This document shows, piece after piece, positions 47,935-56,982 of a stretch of DNA of 64,000 nt. Position numbers and translations under genes: made by a program. How positions within the stretch are numbered: position 1 is the first letter of the stretch; each line of letters opens with the position of its first letter. Under the pieces are notes generated by a model, which worked only from the letters and a program-made list of their open reading frames with translations, was not told the DNA's origin and searched no databases. The stretch covers positions 1 to 64,000 of the forward strand of contig JABSRT010000017.1 of NCBI GenBank assembly GCA_013214945.1. Direction: 5' to 3'. This stretch comes from Gammaproteobacteria bacterium (GTDB lineage: Bacteria; Pseudomonadota; Gammaproteobacteria; Enterobacterales; Psychrobiaceae).

Positions 47935-48744
47935 TTACCTTATTTCGTCCGTTGGTTTATGTGGGCTCTGTTTCTGGTCTGGCTTGCCAAGCAAGCCATT
48001 GAATAAATCCATTGGCATCGGAAATAAAATGGTCGAATTTTTTTCGCCAGCAATTTCGGTCAAGGTCTGTAAATAACGTAATAATATAGCATTGGGTTGG
48101 GTTGATAATTGGGTCGCAGCTTCAACCAATTTAGCTGAAGCTTCAAGTTCTCCCGAGGCATGAATCACCTTTGCTCGCCTTGTTCGTTCGGCTTCTGCTT
48201 GACGTGCTATCGCCCGGATCATTGTTTCATTTAAATCGACATGCTTTATCTCAACATTAGATACCTTAATGCCCCAGCCATCGGTGCGAATATCAAGGAT
48301 CGCTTGAATGTCGGCATTAAGTATATCGCGGTTAGCTAACATTTCATCAAGTTCATGTTGCCCTAATACAGATCGCAGCGTCGTTTGCGCCAATTGTGAC
48401 GTCGCCTGCAGAAAGTCTTCGACATTGATAATCGCTTTTTGAGCATCAATGACCCGAAAATAAATAACCGCATTGACTCGCACCGACACATTGTCACGGC
48501 TTATCACATCTTGACTTGGCACATCCATCACCACCGTGCGTAGGTCTACTCGCACCATTTGCTGAATAATCGGGATCACGATGATTAATCCAGGCCCTTT
48601 GACTAGTTGAAACCGGCCTAATAGAAAAATCACACCGCGTTCATATTCCCTTAACACCCTAAAAACACTAAAGATAAAGATTAGAAACAGCAAAATTAAA
48701 GCCGCAGTAATAAGCATCTCAGTATCTAAATTAAAGCCTTTCAT
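47935..48744 (-). CDS. Slipin (SPFH/stomatin family)
   Basis: A 269-residue membrane-anchored scaffold protein. One N-terminal membrane helix (about 8-28) precedes the SPFH domain '[21 protein letters not shown]' with '[18 protein letters not shown]' and a coiled '[22 protein letters not shown]' segment. The start at 48744 has CAGGAGA seven bases upstream; a longer frame to 48810 would overlap nfeD. It is one base from the nfeD stop codon, the classic NfeD-slipin (STOPP) operon, in which the NfeD protease cleaves the slipin C terminus. Confidence 0.94.
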   Translation of the reverse strand: MKGFNLDTEMLITAALILLFLIFIFSVFRVLREYERGVIFLLGRFQLVKGPGLIIVIPIIQQMVRVDLRTVVMDVPSQDVISRDNVSVRVNAVIYFRVIDAQKAIINVEDFLQATSQLAQTTLRSVLGQHELDEMLANRDILNADIQAILDIRTDGWGIKVSNVEIKHVDLNETMIRAIARQAEAERTRRAKVIHASGELEASAKLVEAATQLSTQPNAILLRYLQTLTEIAGEKNSTILFPMPMDLFNGLLGKPDQKQSPHKPTDEIR

Positions 48745-48745
48745 T

Positions 48746-50116
48746 TCAATCTCCTGCTGACATTTTGTTACTGCTAGCCAGGCGTTGAGAGACTTGCAAG
48801 CGCAAGCCATCTATTGCTGTAACAACCACTATTTGCCCCGGTTGTAGCGGTTCGTCGCAGCAAGCTGCCCAACGTTCGCCATTTAACAAGACATATCCTT
48901 GTTGATTAAATTCGTCGGTCACCTGCGCCAAGGCTCCAACAATTTCTTCGGTGCCACTGACCACCGCGTTATGACGGGAGCGCCACAACATTCCCAGCAA
49001 CAGCACGATAAATAAAGCAGAAACAAGTGCTATGGCGACAATCAGTTCAATAGCAATCTGAAATTGCTGAAGCTCGGTATCGATCAAAAAAATTGAGCCG
49101 AGAATAAAGGCTATCAAGCCTCCAATACCAAAGACCCCAAAACTTGGGGCCATCGATTCAACCACCATCAAAGTGAGGCCAAGCAATAACAAACCAAAAC
49201 CGGCGTAATTAAGCGGCAGCATTTGAAATGCATACAAGCCAATGAATAATGAAATAGCGCCGGTTATTCCAGCAATTCCGACACCAGGGCTATAAAATTC
49301 GAGCAATAAACCATAAACCCCCACTAACATCAGGATGTAGGCAATATTAGGGTTAGTAATGGTTGCAATAAATTGACTGCGCCAATCGGGATCACGATAG
49401 TCTAATTGGGCATCAGCGAGAGACAAAGCAGCTTTGTTTTGATTAATTTTTAACGCTGGATTGGCCAAAGCACTCAACAAGTGCTCTGGTGACTGGGCCA
49501 TTAAGTCGATGACATTTTTATCTAACGCTTCTGCAGCAGTCAATGTTGCGGCTTGTGACACGGCCAATTCGGCCCACTCTTCATTGCGCTGGCGCAATTG
49601 TGCCAATGAACGTATATAAGCAATGGAATCATTTAGTATTTTATTTTCCATGGCTGATGGTTTGGCATTTGGCTGCTGTTCTTTGGCACCCGCAGATGGC
49701 CCCGCAATCATGACCGGCGTTGCAGCCCCGAGGGTCGTCGCGGTTGCCATTGCTGCCACATGGCAAGCATAAAGCAAGTAGGTGCCAGCGCTGGCGGCCC
49801 GTGCACCTTGTGGGTAAACCAAACAGACAATTGGAATGTTAGAACTTAAAATACCCTGATTAATATCACGTAAACTTGAGCTTAAACCGCCTGGGGTGTC
49901 GATCGTGATGATAATAATAGGAGTTTGATTCAGAAGGTTTATCGCGGAGATTTCTCGCAATAAATAATCACTAACAGCCGGGCCAATCGCGCCGTCAATT
50001 GACAACACAGGAACGATGACCACAGGTTTAGTGGCGGTCTCGACTTCGGCACGTACCACCAGAACATTAAGTAGCAGGCAACCCAATAAGAATATTCTAA
50101 TTAGCGTTCGATACAT
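48746..50116 (-). CDS. NfeD-type membrane serine protease (ClpP class)
   Basis: A 456-residue long-form NfeD. A signal peptide (1-23) leads into a ClpP-like protease domain with the nucleophile Ser in '[17 protein letters not shown]' and the catalytic Lys in '[10 protein letters not shown]'. Four or five membrane segments (about 240-375) follow, and the C terminus is the OB-fold NfeD domain ('[29 protein letters not shown]'-like). It is paired with the slipin gene; the pair is thought to control membrane microdomain or membrane-protein quality. Confidence 0.93.
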   Translation of the reverse strand: MYRTLIRIFLLGCLLLNVLVVRAEVETATKPVVIVPVLSIDGAIGPAVSDYLLREISAINLLNQTPIIIITIDTPGGLSSSLRDINQGILSSNIPIVCLVYPQGARAASAGTYLLYACHVAAMATATTLGAATPVMIAGPSAGAKEQQPNAKPSAMENKILNDSIAYIRSLAQLRQRNEEWAELAVSQAATLTAAEALDKNVIDLMAQSPEHLLSALANPALKINQNKAALSLADAQLDYRDPDWRSQFIATITNPNIAYILMLVGVYGLLLEFYSPGVGIAGITGAISLFIGLYAFQMLPLNYAGFGLLLLGLTLMVVESMAPSFGVFGIGGLIAFILGSIFLIDTELQQFQIAIELIVAIALVSALFIVLLLGMLWRSRHNAVVSGTEEIVGALAQVTDEFNQQGYVLLNGERWAACCDEPLQPGQIVVVTAIDGLRLQVSQRLASSNKMSAGD

Positions 50117-50274
50117 TAGCGCAACCCAACAGCAATTACCCGCTCATTATAGCTCATTTAACCAGCAACTACTAACCGCTATTCTAGCTGGCAAGACGAA
50201 CAAAACATCGCTATTGGCATTAATTGCTATCAGGCATATACTTTAGGTTCTCCCTTTAATTAAAGGATAGAACC

Positions 50275-50754
50275 ATGAGCATTCCCATTCGTGTTGGTGA
50301 GTACCTTAGTCAGCAACAAGTCAGCTTCGACACCGTTAGCCATATTAGTTCCACTAGCTCAATTAGCACCGCTATCGCGTCGAAAATCCCAGCCGCCAAC
50401 ATCGCTAAAGCCGTGATTTTAGAAGATCATCAAGGTCGATATTTAATGGCGATATTACCGGCCGATCGGAAAATAAGTTTGCATAAATTACAAACTGAAC
50501 TCGATATGAGTTTGCATTTGGTCCAGCAATCGCAGCTCGACAAAATGTTTACTGATTGCGATCAAGGCGCTATTCCGGCGTTAAATCAGCCTTATCATAT
50601 CAATGCCGTATACGACGATACCTTAACCGAGCTAGCTGATGTTTACCTAGAGGGCGGCGATCATCGCACCCTGATCCACCTCAACCAGCAACAATTTGCC
50701 CAGTTAATGCTCCATACTAAGCATTATTGCTTTAGCAGCCAGATGGTTCATTAA
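50275..50754 (+). CDS. YbaK/EbsC-family aminoacyl-tRNA deacylase
   Basis: A 159-residue protein of the YbaK/ProXp superfamily, which removes wrong amino acids from tRNA. 'NIAKAVILEDHQGRYLMAILPADRKISL' carries the conserved Lys and the sheet core, and 'DCDQGAIPALNQPYHI' is the G-x-x-P loop. 'LEGGDHRTLIHL' ends the fold. It is closer to ProX-like stand-alone proteins than to YbaK. AAAGGA precedes the ATG. Specificity (Ala-tRNA-Pro, Cys-tRNA-Pro or others) is not determinable. Confidence 0.87.
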   Translation: MSIPIRVGEYLSQQQVSFDTVSHISSTSSISTAIASKIPAANIAKAVILEDHQGRYLMAILPADRKISLHKLQTELDMSLHLVQQSQLDKMFTDCDQGAIPALNQPYHINAVYDDTLTELADVYLEGGDHRTLIHLNQQQFAQLMLHTKHYCFSSQMVH

Positions 50755-50761
50755 TTAACAT

Positions 50762-50971
50762 TAGCTATGTTCATCTTAGATGTTGATATGTGCATAATCG
50801 ATTGAAAGTGTTGGTATTTAAAAAATAATCTTGAGCAGCATAGATGCGGTTCCAGAGCCCAGAACGAAGGTAGAACCGTGATGCCAGCGGCATAACGAAG
50901 TCCGCCGAAGTAGCGATGGGTTTACGGCGACTTGCTGTTCAAATGGCAACACTGTAGTACAACATAGCTAT
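50762..50971. repeat. R2 MITE-like element, copy c (about 210 bp)
   Basis: Inverted ends TAGCTATGTT (50762-50771) and AACATAGCTA (50961-50970) frame a core that repeats 'GATTGAAAGTGTTGGT', 'AGCAGCAT-GATGC', 'CCAGAGC' and 'TTTACGGCGACTTGCTG' of copy b, with about 50 extra bases (50852-50910). The ends differ from copy b (CTATGTT against CTCTGTT), so the ends have diverged together. Confidence 0.85.
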
Positions 50972-51275
50972 TAGCATTCGATTGCACAACAGCTACTTAG
51001 GTTGATGGCTCGGTGCGTCATCTTTTTGGTATATTCATTCGTCGTTAAGCCACCATGGTGTCTAATCAGTTCAAATTAAAATCTGTGGTTCGCTTCATTA
51101 AATTTAACGGCTAAGTTAAATATTAATATGTTTGATATCACAAGCATGCTTGGCTGCTATCGATTAACGGTACACCTGGTGGTTTGAGATTAGCGGTGAC
51201 AACATATTACTTAGATTTAATCTTTAATAAGTGAATTTACTTTTTATCTCTGTTCAAAAACACAAGGAAATATTA
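50972..51275. other. Intergenic region upstream of the DUF3015 gene
   Basis: No gene is recognised in this AT-rich gap. It should contain the promoter of the DUF3015 gene; a good ribosome binding site AAGGAA lies at 51264-51269. Confidence 0.5.
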
Positions 51276-51758
51276 ATGAAAAAATTAATCGTAGCCGCTG
51301 CTTTAGTGCTTATCCCGATGTCTCAAGCAATGGCCGATCAAAATATTGGTTGTGGTCTAGGTTCAATGGCTTTTGAGGGACAAACCGGCTTAGCACCAAA
51401 GGTGCTAGGGGCAACCACCAACGGAACTTCTGGTAATCAAACGTTTGGCATTACTTTTGGTACGTTAGGCTGTTCTTCTGATGGCGCAATTACTTCTCGT
51501 GAAACTCTTGCACTTTTTATCGATGGCAACATGGATAACCTAGCGCGCGATATCGCGAAAGGCCAAGGCGAAACACTAGCAACATTATCAGAAGTATGGG
51601 GCATCAAAGCTCAAGATAAAGCGGCCTTTTCAGCGTTCACTCAAGCGAACTTCGCTAAGGTGTTTAGTACTGGCAACGTCACTTCGCAGCAAGTATTTGA
51701 CAACCTCAATGCCTTACTTGCTCAAGACTCTAAGCTTGCAAGTTATACCCTAGCTTAA
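51276..51758 (+). CDS. DUF3015 family periplasmic protein
   Basis: A 160-residue exported protein of the DUF3015 family. The signal peptide MKKLIVAAALVLIPMSQAMA is followed by the mature 'DQNIGCGLGSMAFEGQTGLAPKVLGATTNG' opening typical of the family, then 'TFGITFGTLGCSSDG' and an alpha-helical C-terminal half. The two Cys may pair. Function is unknown. The gene is followed after 150 bases by the Lnb-domain gene, and related genomes keep DUF3015 and DUF4105 genes together, which suggests joint function in the cell envelope. Confidence 0.88.
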   Translation: MKKLIVAAALVLIPMSQAMADQNIGCGLGSMAFEGQTGLAPKVLGATTNGTSGNQTFGITFGTLGCSSDGAITSRETLALFIDGNMDNLARDIAKGQGETLATLSEVWGIKAQDKAAFSAFTQANFAKVFSTGNVTSQQVFDNLNALLAQDSKLASYTLA

Positions 51759-51916
51759 TCCATCCGGTTCGTCCGGACATATTCACTAGCAATGGTAATT
51801 TATGCGTGTCAAAGTGACAGTAATTAATCTTCGCTTTGACAAATGACAGCTATATGCTAAAGAATATTATTATAATCCTTTGATAAAGAGCTCCTTATGG
51901 GGCCTTTTTGTATACG

Positions 51917-53743
51917 ATGCTAAACACTAAATTTTATTTTTTAACGATTCTTGTTGTAATCGCTCATGTGACCAACGCCACTGAAGTAAGCCAATTGGCC
52001 AATCAAGGCTATTGGCTCAAGTTAGGACACTATGGTCCGGCAACTCAAACTCGCTGGAAAAGCACCATCGACAATCCTGATTTTTTTCTTGCGGCGCAAG
52101 GAAAAACCAACCCCAAAGCTGAATTGGTGGCTACTATCGCTGCTTTTAAACATTCAGATGGCAGCAACATTGCTTGTCGTTATCCGGCAAGGTATCAATG
52201 GTTAAAATCAAAACTAAACACCAACTGGCCTCAGCTCAACTGTCCCAAATTATCGCAATGGCGCCAAACTATCGATCCTAAAGGCATCACTTTGGTGTTT
52301 CCTACCGCTTTTATGAATAGTCCATCATCGATGTTTGGTCACACCTTATTGCGAATTGACGCCAATGGACAGAATCGTGACCGTGAATTAGTCGCTTTTG
52401 CGGTTAATTTTGCTGCCGCGCCTGATGAGAGTGATAACGCAGCACTATTTGCGTTCAAGGGATTGATCGGCCAATACCCCGGCGCCTTTTCGCTGATGCC
52501 TTACTACCAAAAAGTTCGTGAATATAGCGATTTGGAATCGCGTGATATTTGGGAATATCAACTCAACTTTTCCCCTGAGCAAGTTCAACGTATTTTGCTA
52601 CATTTATGGGAACTGGTTGACGCCAGATTCGATTATTATTTTCTTGACGAAAACTGCTCTTATCAGCTGTTAGCGCTACTGCAATTGGGCAGCGAAGAGT
52701 TAGATTTGGTCTCGTCCTTTAAATTTTCAGCGATTCCATCAGAGACAGTAGCGGTACTAAAGCAGCACGGCTTACTTAATCCGCCCCAATATCGCCCTGC
52801 TCTTGGTACCAAACTGCTTCATTATGCTCAGTCGATTAATCCAGCACAGTTTAATGCCAGCGCAGATATCGTACAGTATAATCGGTCCGTGCCAGACTCA
52901 TTTACGATTAGCGAACAAGCGGCCATTTTAGAAATGAGCTATGAATGGCTCAATTACAATTTTTATGATCAAGGTCTAGCTCGCCGTGAGATTGCGCCAC
53001 GCCTGACCAATTTATTATATCAGCGTAGTCTACTAAAAGTAGCATCACCCTACTCCGAGCCAACTCAGCCCTTGTATTCACCAGACACAGGGCATGGTTC
53101 GGCCAGAATTGGCGTTGGCATCAGTCAAGTTGATGGTCAGTCTACTGAGCTAGACCTGAGTTGGCGACTGGCTTACCATGATTTATTTGACCGAGCTGGC
53201 GGATTTATTGCGGGTGCTCAAATTAGCTTCCTAGATACTCGCTTAAGCATTGATCACACAGGAGACAGCAAGCTCGAGCAGCTCTATTTGCTCGACGCGA
53301 TGTCGCTTGCTCCGCACAACAGAATATTTAATAGCTGGTCATGGAATGTTCGCGCCGGATTCGACCGTCAACCTGCAGTCAATAAACAAAGCGGACGCTG
53401 GTTTGCTCAGGCAGGTTATGGCAAGTCATGGGGCGATCCTCGTCAGATCCACGGGTATTTACTTGGCTCTGCCGAAGTTAATCGCGGCAGCATCACCCAA
53501 AGCACCGAACCTGGGCTGGGGGCTGAAACTGGCATTATTTGGCAACTCAATCCCCAACATAAGCTAGGGTTCACTGCTTACCACGGCATATTGTTCAACA
53601 GTATTAATGATAATCATACGATCACCAAGCTCATTTGGCATTGGGCGCCACGGGTCGATTGGGCTCTGCGTTCACAAATCAATTATCAGCAATGGAGCAG
53701 CTCGCAATTACAAGCGCAATTAACTGCGTTATATTATTTTTAA
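51917..53743 (+). CDS. DUF4105 / Lnb N-terminal domain envelope protein
   Basis: A 608-residue exported protein. The signal peptide (MLNTKFYFLTILVVIAHVTNA) leads into the DUF4105 domain (PF13387, also called Lnb N-terminal periplasmic domain), a papain-like/NlpC-P60-related fold: 'NSPSSMFGHTLLRID' has the conserved His and 'DENCSYQLLALLQLG' the Cys. The C-terminal third (about 390-608) has alternating beta strands and ends in 'LTALYYF', an aromatic-terminated end typical of outer-membrane beta-barrels. The ATG at 51917 is preferred over a TTG three codons earlier. In Gram-positive Lnb the domain moves an acyl chain on lipoproteins; that role is only an analogy here. Confidence 0.82.
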   Translation: MLNTKFYFLTILVVIAHVTNATEVSQLANQGYWLKLGHYGPATQTRWKSTIDNPDFFLAAQGKTNPKAELVATIAAFKHSDGSNIACRYPARYQWLKSKLNTNWPQLNCPKLSQWRQTIDPKGITLVFPTAFMNSPSSMFGHTLLRIDANGQNRDRELVAFAVNFAAAPDESDNAALFAFKGLIGQYPGAFSLMPYYQKVREYSDLESRDIWEYQLNFSPEQVQRILLHLWELVDARFDYYFLDENCSYQLLALLQLGSEELDLVSSFKFSAIPSETVAVLKQHGLLNPPQYRPALGTKLLHYAQSINPAQFNASADIVQYNRSVPDSFTISEQAAILEMSYEWLNYNFYDQGLARREIAPRLTNLLYQRSLLKVASPYSEPTQPLYSPDTGHGSARIGVGISQVDGQSTELDLSWRLAYHDLFDRAGGFIAGAQISFLDTRLSIDHTGDSKLEQLYLLDAMSLAPHNRIFNSWSWNVRAGFDRQPAVNKQSGRWFAQAGYGKSWGDPRQIHGYLLGSAEVNRGSITQSTEPGLGAETGIIWQLNPQHKLGFTAYHGILFNSINDNHTITKLIWHWAPRVDWALRSQINYQQWSSSQLQAQLTALYYF

Positions 53744-53770
53744 CCTCAATCTACATAGTAAGGGCCGACC

Positions 53771-54283
53771 ATGACTAAAAGACTATTTTTAGGGATTAGC
53801 CCTGACAGTGACCAAGTAGCGCCCCTAGCAGCACTGCAACAGCAACTAGCGCCAACAGGTCGGCCTGCTAGGTTAGCCAATTTACATATGACGCTGTTTT
53901 ATCTCGGCCAATGCGACCATGACCTTTGCCATGCAATTACCATGGCGATAAGTCAATTGCCGTTGGCGCAATTTTCGGTCAGTTTAACCACGCTTGAGTT
54001 ATGGCAAAAACCTAAAATAATCTGCTTCGCAGGCATTGCTCAAGATTGTGTATTAAGCCAGCTGGTATATGATCTGGAAACAATAGCGGTAAGTCTTGGT
54101 TTAGATCCTGCCCCGCATAAGTACCGTCCACACATCACGTTGATCCGTAAAGCCAAAACATTACCTTGCTTAACGTCAATAAATACTTTGACGTTAAAAC
54201 CGCAACAGTTACATTTATATCATTCAGTTAGCAGCCCAATGGGCGTTCAATATCATATTATTAAGTCGTGGCCGCTCAGATAA
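53771..54283 (+). CDS. thpR: RNA 2',3'-cyclic phosphodiesterase ThpR
   Basis: A 170-residue 2H phosphoesterase (LigT family). The two catalytic H-x-T motifs are 'LHMTLFYLG' near residue 42 and 'RPHITLIRKA' near residue 122. It opens 2',3'-cyclic phosphates on RNA and can ligate tRNA halves in vitro. It lies 27 bases after the DUF4105 gene on the same strand, with AAGGG upstream. Confidence 0.92.
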   Translation: MTKRLFLGISPDSDQVAPLAALQQQLAPTGRPARLANLHMTLFYLGQCDHDLCHAITMAISQLPLAQFSVSLTTLELWQKPKIICFAGIAQDCVLSQLVYDLETIAVSLGLDPAPHKYRPHITLIRKAKTLPCLTSINTLTLKPQQLHLYHSVSSPMGVQYHIIKSWPLR

Positions 54284-54338
54284 TCAAGCAACCATAAATT
54301 TATGCTTAGTCCTTACACTTATATCTACTTGCGGTATC

Positions 54339-54390
54339 CTGACTTTGTCACAAATATAATGACCAATTGGCATAGCCGATGTCGCGACGG
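54339..54390. repeat. Relic duplicate of the lhgO 3' end
   Basis: This 52-bp segment matches 54454-54505 inside lhgO with a handful of substitutions and no gaps (offset 115). On the minus strand it encodes V-A-T-S-A-M-P-I-G-H-Y-I-C-D-K-V-R against A-A-T-S-A-I-P-I-G-Q-Y-I-C-D-K-V-R in lhgO. It lies 31 bases beyond the lhgO stop codon and is followed by a 7-bp hairpin AACTGGC/GCCAGTT (54395-54415). Confidence 0.9.
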
Positions 54391-54420
54391 GATTAACTGG
54401 CAGCGATCGCCAGTTTAGAT

Positions 54421-55647
54421 TTACTCTTTTTCGCTTACATCAGCCTGTTGTGTTCTGACTTTGTCACAAATATATTGGCCAATTGGAATAGCCGATGTCG
54501 CGGCAGGTGAAGGCGCATTGCAAACATGCAAACTACGGGCACTAGTGGCAAACAAAAAGTCATGCACCAATGAGCCATCACTCATCACGGCTTGCGCTCT
54601 AACACCCGCTGGGTAGGGTTTTAGATCTGCCGTCGTCAACCGGGGGCAATATTTTTGGACTAATTTTAAGTAACCTGGTTTATAGAGTGAGTTTTTAGTC
54701 TCGATTAATCCGGTTTTAAAATTATTTTTTAACACCCGCCAAAAACCACTAAAGCAAAACATTTGCCAGACATCGTATAAGCTGAGATTAAATCGTCCGT
54801 AACCCTCTCGCTTCCACCCTTGCACCGCATTTGGACCAACCGTGACCCGGCCATCAATCATCCGCGTTAAATGCACCCCGAGAAAAGGTAAGTCGGGATC
54901 AGGGATTGGATAAATTAGGTGGTTAACGATCTGATTGTACTTTGCTGGCAATTGGTAGTATTCACCACGAAATGGAATAATTTGAAAATCAGTTTTAATG
55001 CCAAGCATTTTGGTGACACGATCGGCCATTAAGCCCGAACAAGTGATCAGAAAATGCGTTTCAAAGCGAGATACGATGTCTGTATGTTTGGCCTCAACCA
55101 CCACTTTATCATGGTGCTCTTGCAAGCCTATAACTTGGTGACCAAGGCGGATTTCGCCACCGAGGTCACTAAAACACTGCGCCATTTGTCGGGTAATTTG
55201 CTGATAATTAACAATCGCAGTATCTTTAACAAAAATTGCACCTAGCCCACTAATATTAGGTTCACGGGCTTTTAACTGGGCTTGGTCAAGCATTTCAACC
55301 GCAATAGCATTTTGCTGACAACGCAGAAATAATACGTGCATTCGTTCAACTTCAACGGCAGTCGTTGCCACCAATAACTTGCCACAACGATCGTAGGGGA
55401 TCTGATATTGATCGCAAAAATCAATGGTGGCCGCCACGCCTTGTTTGCAAAATTTGGCTTTGAGGCTGCCTGGGGCATAATAAACTCCTGCGTGGATCAC
55501 ACCACTATTATGCCCTGTTTGATGTTGTGAAAATTGTTGTTCTTTTTCTAATAACAAAATCTTTTTATCAGGATAACGTTGTTGCAGCTGCCAAGCGGTA
55601 GCCATACCGACAATGCCGCCACCAATAATAATATAATCGTAGATCAT
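54421..55647 (-). CDS. lhgO: L-2-hydroxyglutarate dehydrogenase/oxidase LhgO
   Basis: A 408-residue FAD enzyme that oxidises L-2-hydroxyglutarate to 2-oxoglutarate and passes electrons to the membrane quinone pool. 'YIIIGGGIVGMATAWQLQQRYP' binds FAD, 'GHNSGVIHAGVYYAPGSLKA' and 'LCVATT/LLVATTAVE'-like segments match the family, and 'IPFRGEYYQLP' and 'PYPAGVRAQAV' follow. Length is slightly short of E. coli LhgO (422). The 3' end has a degraded copy just downstream, so the current C terminus may derive from an old recombination. Confidence 0.9.
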   Translation of the reverse strand: MIYDYIIIGGGIVGMATAWQLQQRYPDKKILLLEKEQQFSQHQTGHNSGVIHAGVYYAPGSLKAKFCKQGVAATIDFCDQYQIPYDRCGKLLVATTAVEVERMHVLFLRCQQNAIAVEMLDQAQLKAREPNISGLGAIFVKDTAIVNYQQITRQMAQCFSDLGGEIRLGHQVIGLQEHHDKVVVEAKHTDIVSRFETHFLITCSGLMADRVTKMLGIKTDFQIIPFRGEYYQLPAKYNQIVNHLIYPIPDPDLPFLGVHLTRMIDGRVTVGPNAVQGWKREGYGRFNLSLYDVWQMFCFSGFWRVLKNNFKTGLIETKNSLYKPGYLKLVQKYCPRLTTADLKPYPAGVRAQAVMSDGSLVHDFLFATSARSLHVCNAPSPAATSAIPIGQYICDKVRTQQADVSEKE

Positions 55648-55727
55648 TGAACGATAAGCTCCTTTAAACCCCTAATGCGAGCACTGATAATATCCTGTTT
55701 TATCGTCAGTTTCCCCTAAATTAAAGG

Positions 55728-56156
55728 TTACTTAAGCTGTTCAATTGATATTTCTGCACCAGGGCCAAGCGGTTGACCATAGCTAAATTCGACATAGTTA
55801 CCGTTAGGATCGACCACCCCACAATAATAACCGACCGGAAATGGTTCCTGCACTGGCGGCCATATCAAAATACCCTGCTGTTTAGCCATAAGCGCTATTT
55901 GGTCTACCTCGATTTTGGTCGCAACAGCAAAACCAAGGTGTCCAAAATCAGTCGATGACTGGGTGCGTTTTTCGCCACCACCGAGTAATACCAACACCCA
56001 TTCCTGAGCACGGCCAAATTCAGCTAACCAGATCACCTCACTGTGTCTATTGTGACGACGGTGAATGATCTCAAGTTGGCAATATTCCTGATAAAACAAC
56101 ACGCTAGAATCAACATTTTTGACATGTAAAGCAATATGGGTTAGTTGTGGTTTCAT
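55728..56156 (-). CDS. VOC family protein (glyoxalase-like)
   Basis: A 142-residue protein of the vicinal oxygen chelate fold made of two beta-alpha-beta-beta-beta units. 'LTHIALHVKNVDSSVLFYQEYC' holds the first metal-ligand His, 'DFGHLGFAV' the second His and 'DPNGNYVEFSY' the Glu. It could be a glyoxalase, dioxygenase or resistance protein; the ligand is unknown. It is in the same direction as lhgO and the JAMM gene. Confidence 0.88.
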   Translation of the reverse strand: MKPQLTHIALHVKNVDSSVLFYQEYCQLEIIHRRHNRHSEVIWLAEFGRAQEWVLVLLGGGEKRTQSSTDFGHLGFAVATKIEVDQIALMAKQQGILIWPPVQEPFPVGYYCGVVDPNGNYVEFSYGQPLGPGAEISIEQLK

Positions 56157-56193
56157 TTAGAACACCTATCGGTACAGCACCTGCCGCTGCTTT

Positions 56194-56661
56194 TTATTCA
56201 AGTCGAATAATATCTTGCGCGACAAAAATACTGCTAGGATCGGGTAACTGCCACGCATTATAACTGTGAACACGGCCATCGCAGACCGAGATAATCAGAT
56301 AATTGAGCCCAATTATCGCATGCTGACGATCGAACTCAGATGGTAAATCGGAGTGGTTAGGGTGAGAATGAACGACGCAAATAATCTGCAAATTGAGTTC
56401 TAAAGCTTCTGCAGCAACCTGCTGAAACAGTTGAGGATCAACCGAAAATCGCCAGCGGCAATGGGGGGTAAAAGTCGGCTCACATGCAACGTAAAAACGG
56501 CCATTAACATCATTAGGTTTATTAGAATTAGGATAGTTGCCATTAAGATGATCGTCAGCCACTGTGCTGCCGACAATGAAACCACAACATTCTTTGGGAA
56601 AACTGATGCGTGCATGTTTTAGCATGTCGGACCGAATAACATCAGTGATATACATTGCCAT
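56194..56661 (-). CDS. JAMM/MPN-domain metalloprotein (Mov34 family)
   Basis: A 155-residue protein with a complete JAMM zinc site: Glu in 'SFPKECCGFIVG' (about residue 24), 'HSHPNHSDLPSEFD' (H-x-H-x7-S-x2-D near residue 98). Bacterial members are deubiquitinase-like peptidases, some acting on sulfur-carrier proteins or on phage tail assembly (NlpC/P60 fusions). No sulfur-carrier or E1-like gene is adjacent. The chain has an insert 'DDHLNGNYPNSNKPNDVNGRFYV' before the catalytic motif. Confidence 0.87.
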   Translation of the reverse strand: MAMYITDVIRSDMLKHARISFPKECCGFIVGSTVADDHLNGNYPNSNKPNDVNGRFYVACEPTFTPHCRWRFSVDPQLFQQVAAEALELNLQIICVVHSHPNHSDLPSEFDRQHAIIGLNYLIISVCDGRVHSYNAWQLPDPSSIFVAQDIIRLE

Positions 56662-56982
56662 AATAAACCAAACCCTATTCTAATCTAATAGTCACGATAC
56701 TATCTAGCTATCTATTTACCTATCTACCGACAAATAAGTACACAAATCTGAATCAACGTATCGATATAATAAAGCAAGAATAGTCGCCGGACACAATTTA
56801 ATCAAACTCAAAAAAACAAGCGAGTGCTGCCTAATTTATTGTGGTGATCGGGCTTCGATATATTAACAAGGTAATTGCAGTGTCTAACTGCTTGAGCTTG
56901 GTATTTCGAGATAAGAATGGGGATGGGGATCAAACAGTAAACTATTGACGTCGCAAGCCGACGTCAATAGTTCAACGCTGCA
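56662..56982. other. Intergenic region with a terminator for the antiporter gene
   Basis: No gene is found in this 320-bp gap. A low-complexity 'CTATCTA' stretch lies at 56700-56730. The right part carries the strong hairpin listed separately at 56940-56972. Confidence 0.6.
56940..56972 (-). terminator. Terminator of the NhaC-family antiporter gene
   Basis: A perfect 14-bp stem AACTATTGACGTCG/CGACGTCAATAGTT with a 5-base loop starts 10 bases beyond the antiporter stop codon. On the minus strand a weak T-rich tail (TTTACTGTTT) follows. Confidence 0.8.

Noticed and set aside
53250-53567. 105-codon frame inside the DUF4105 gene
   Set aside because: It is a shadow frame in a strongly supported gene.
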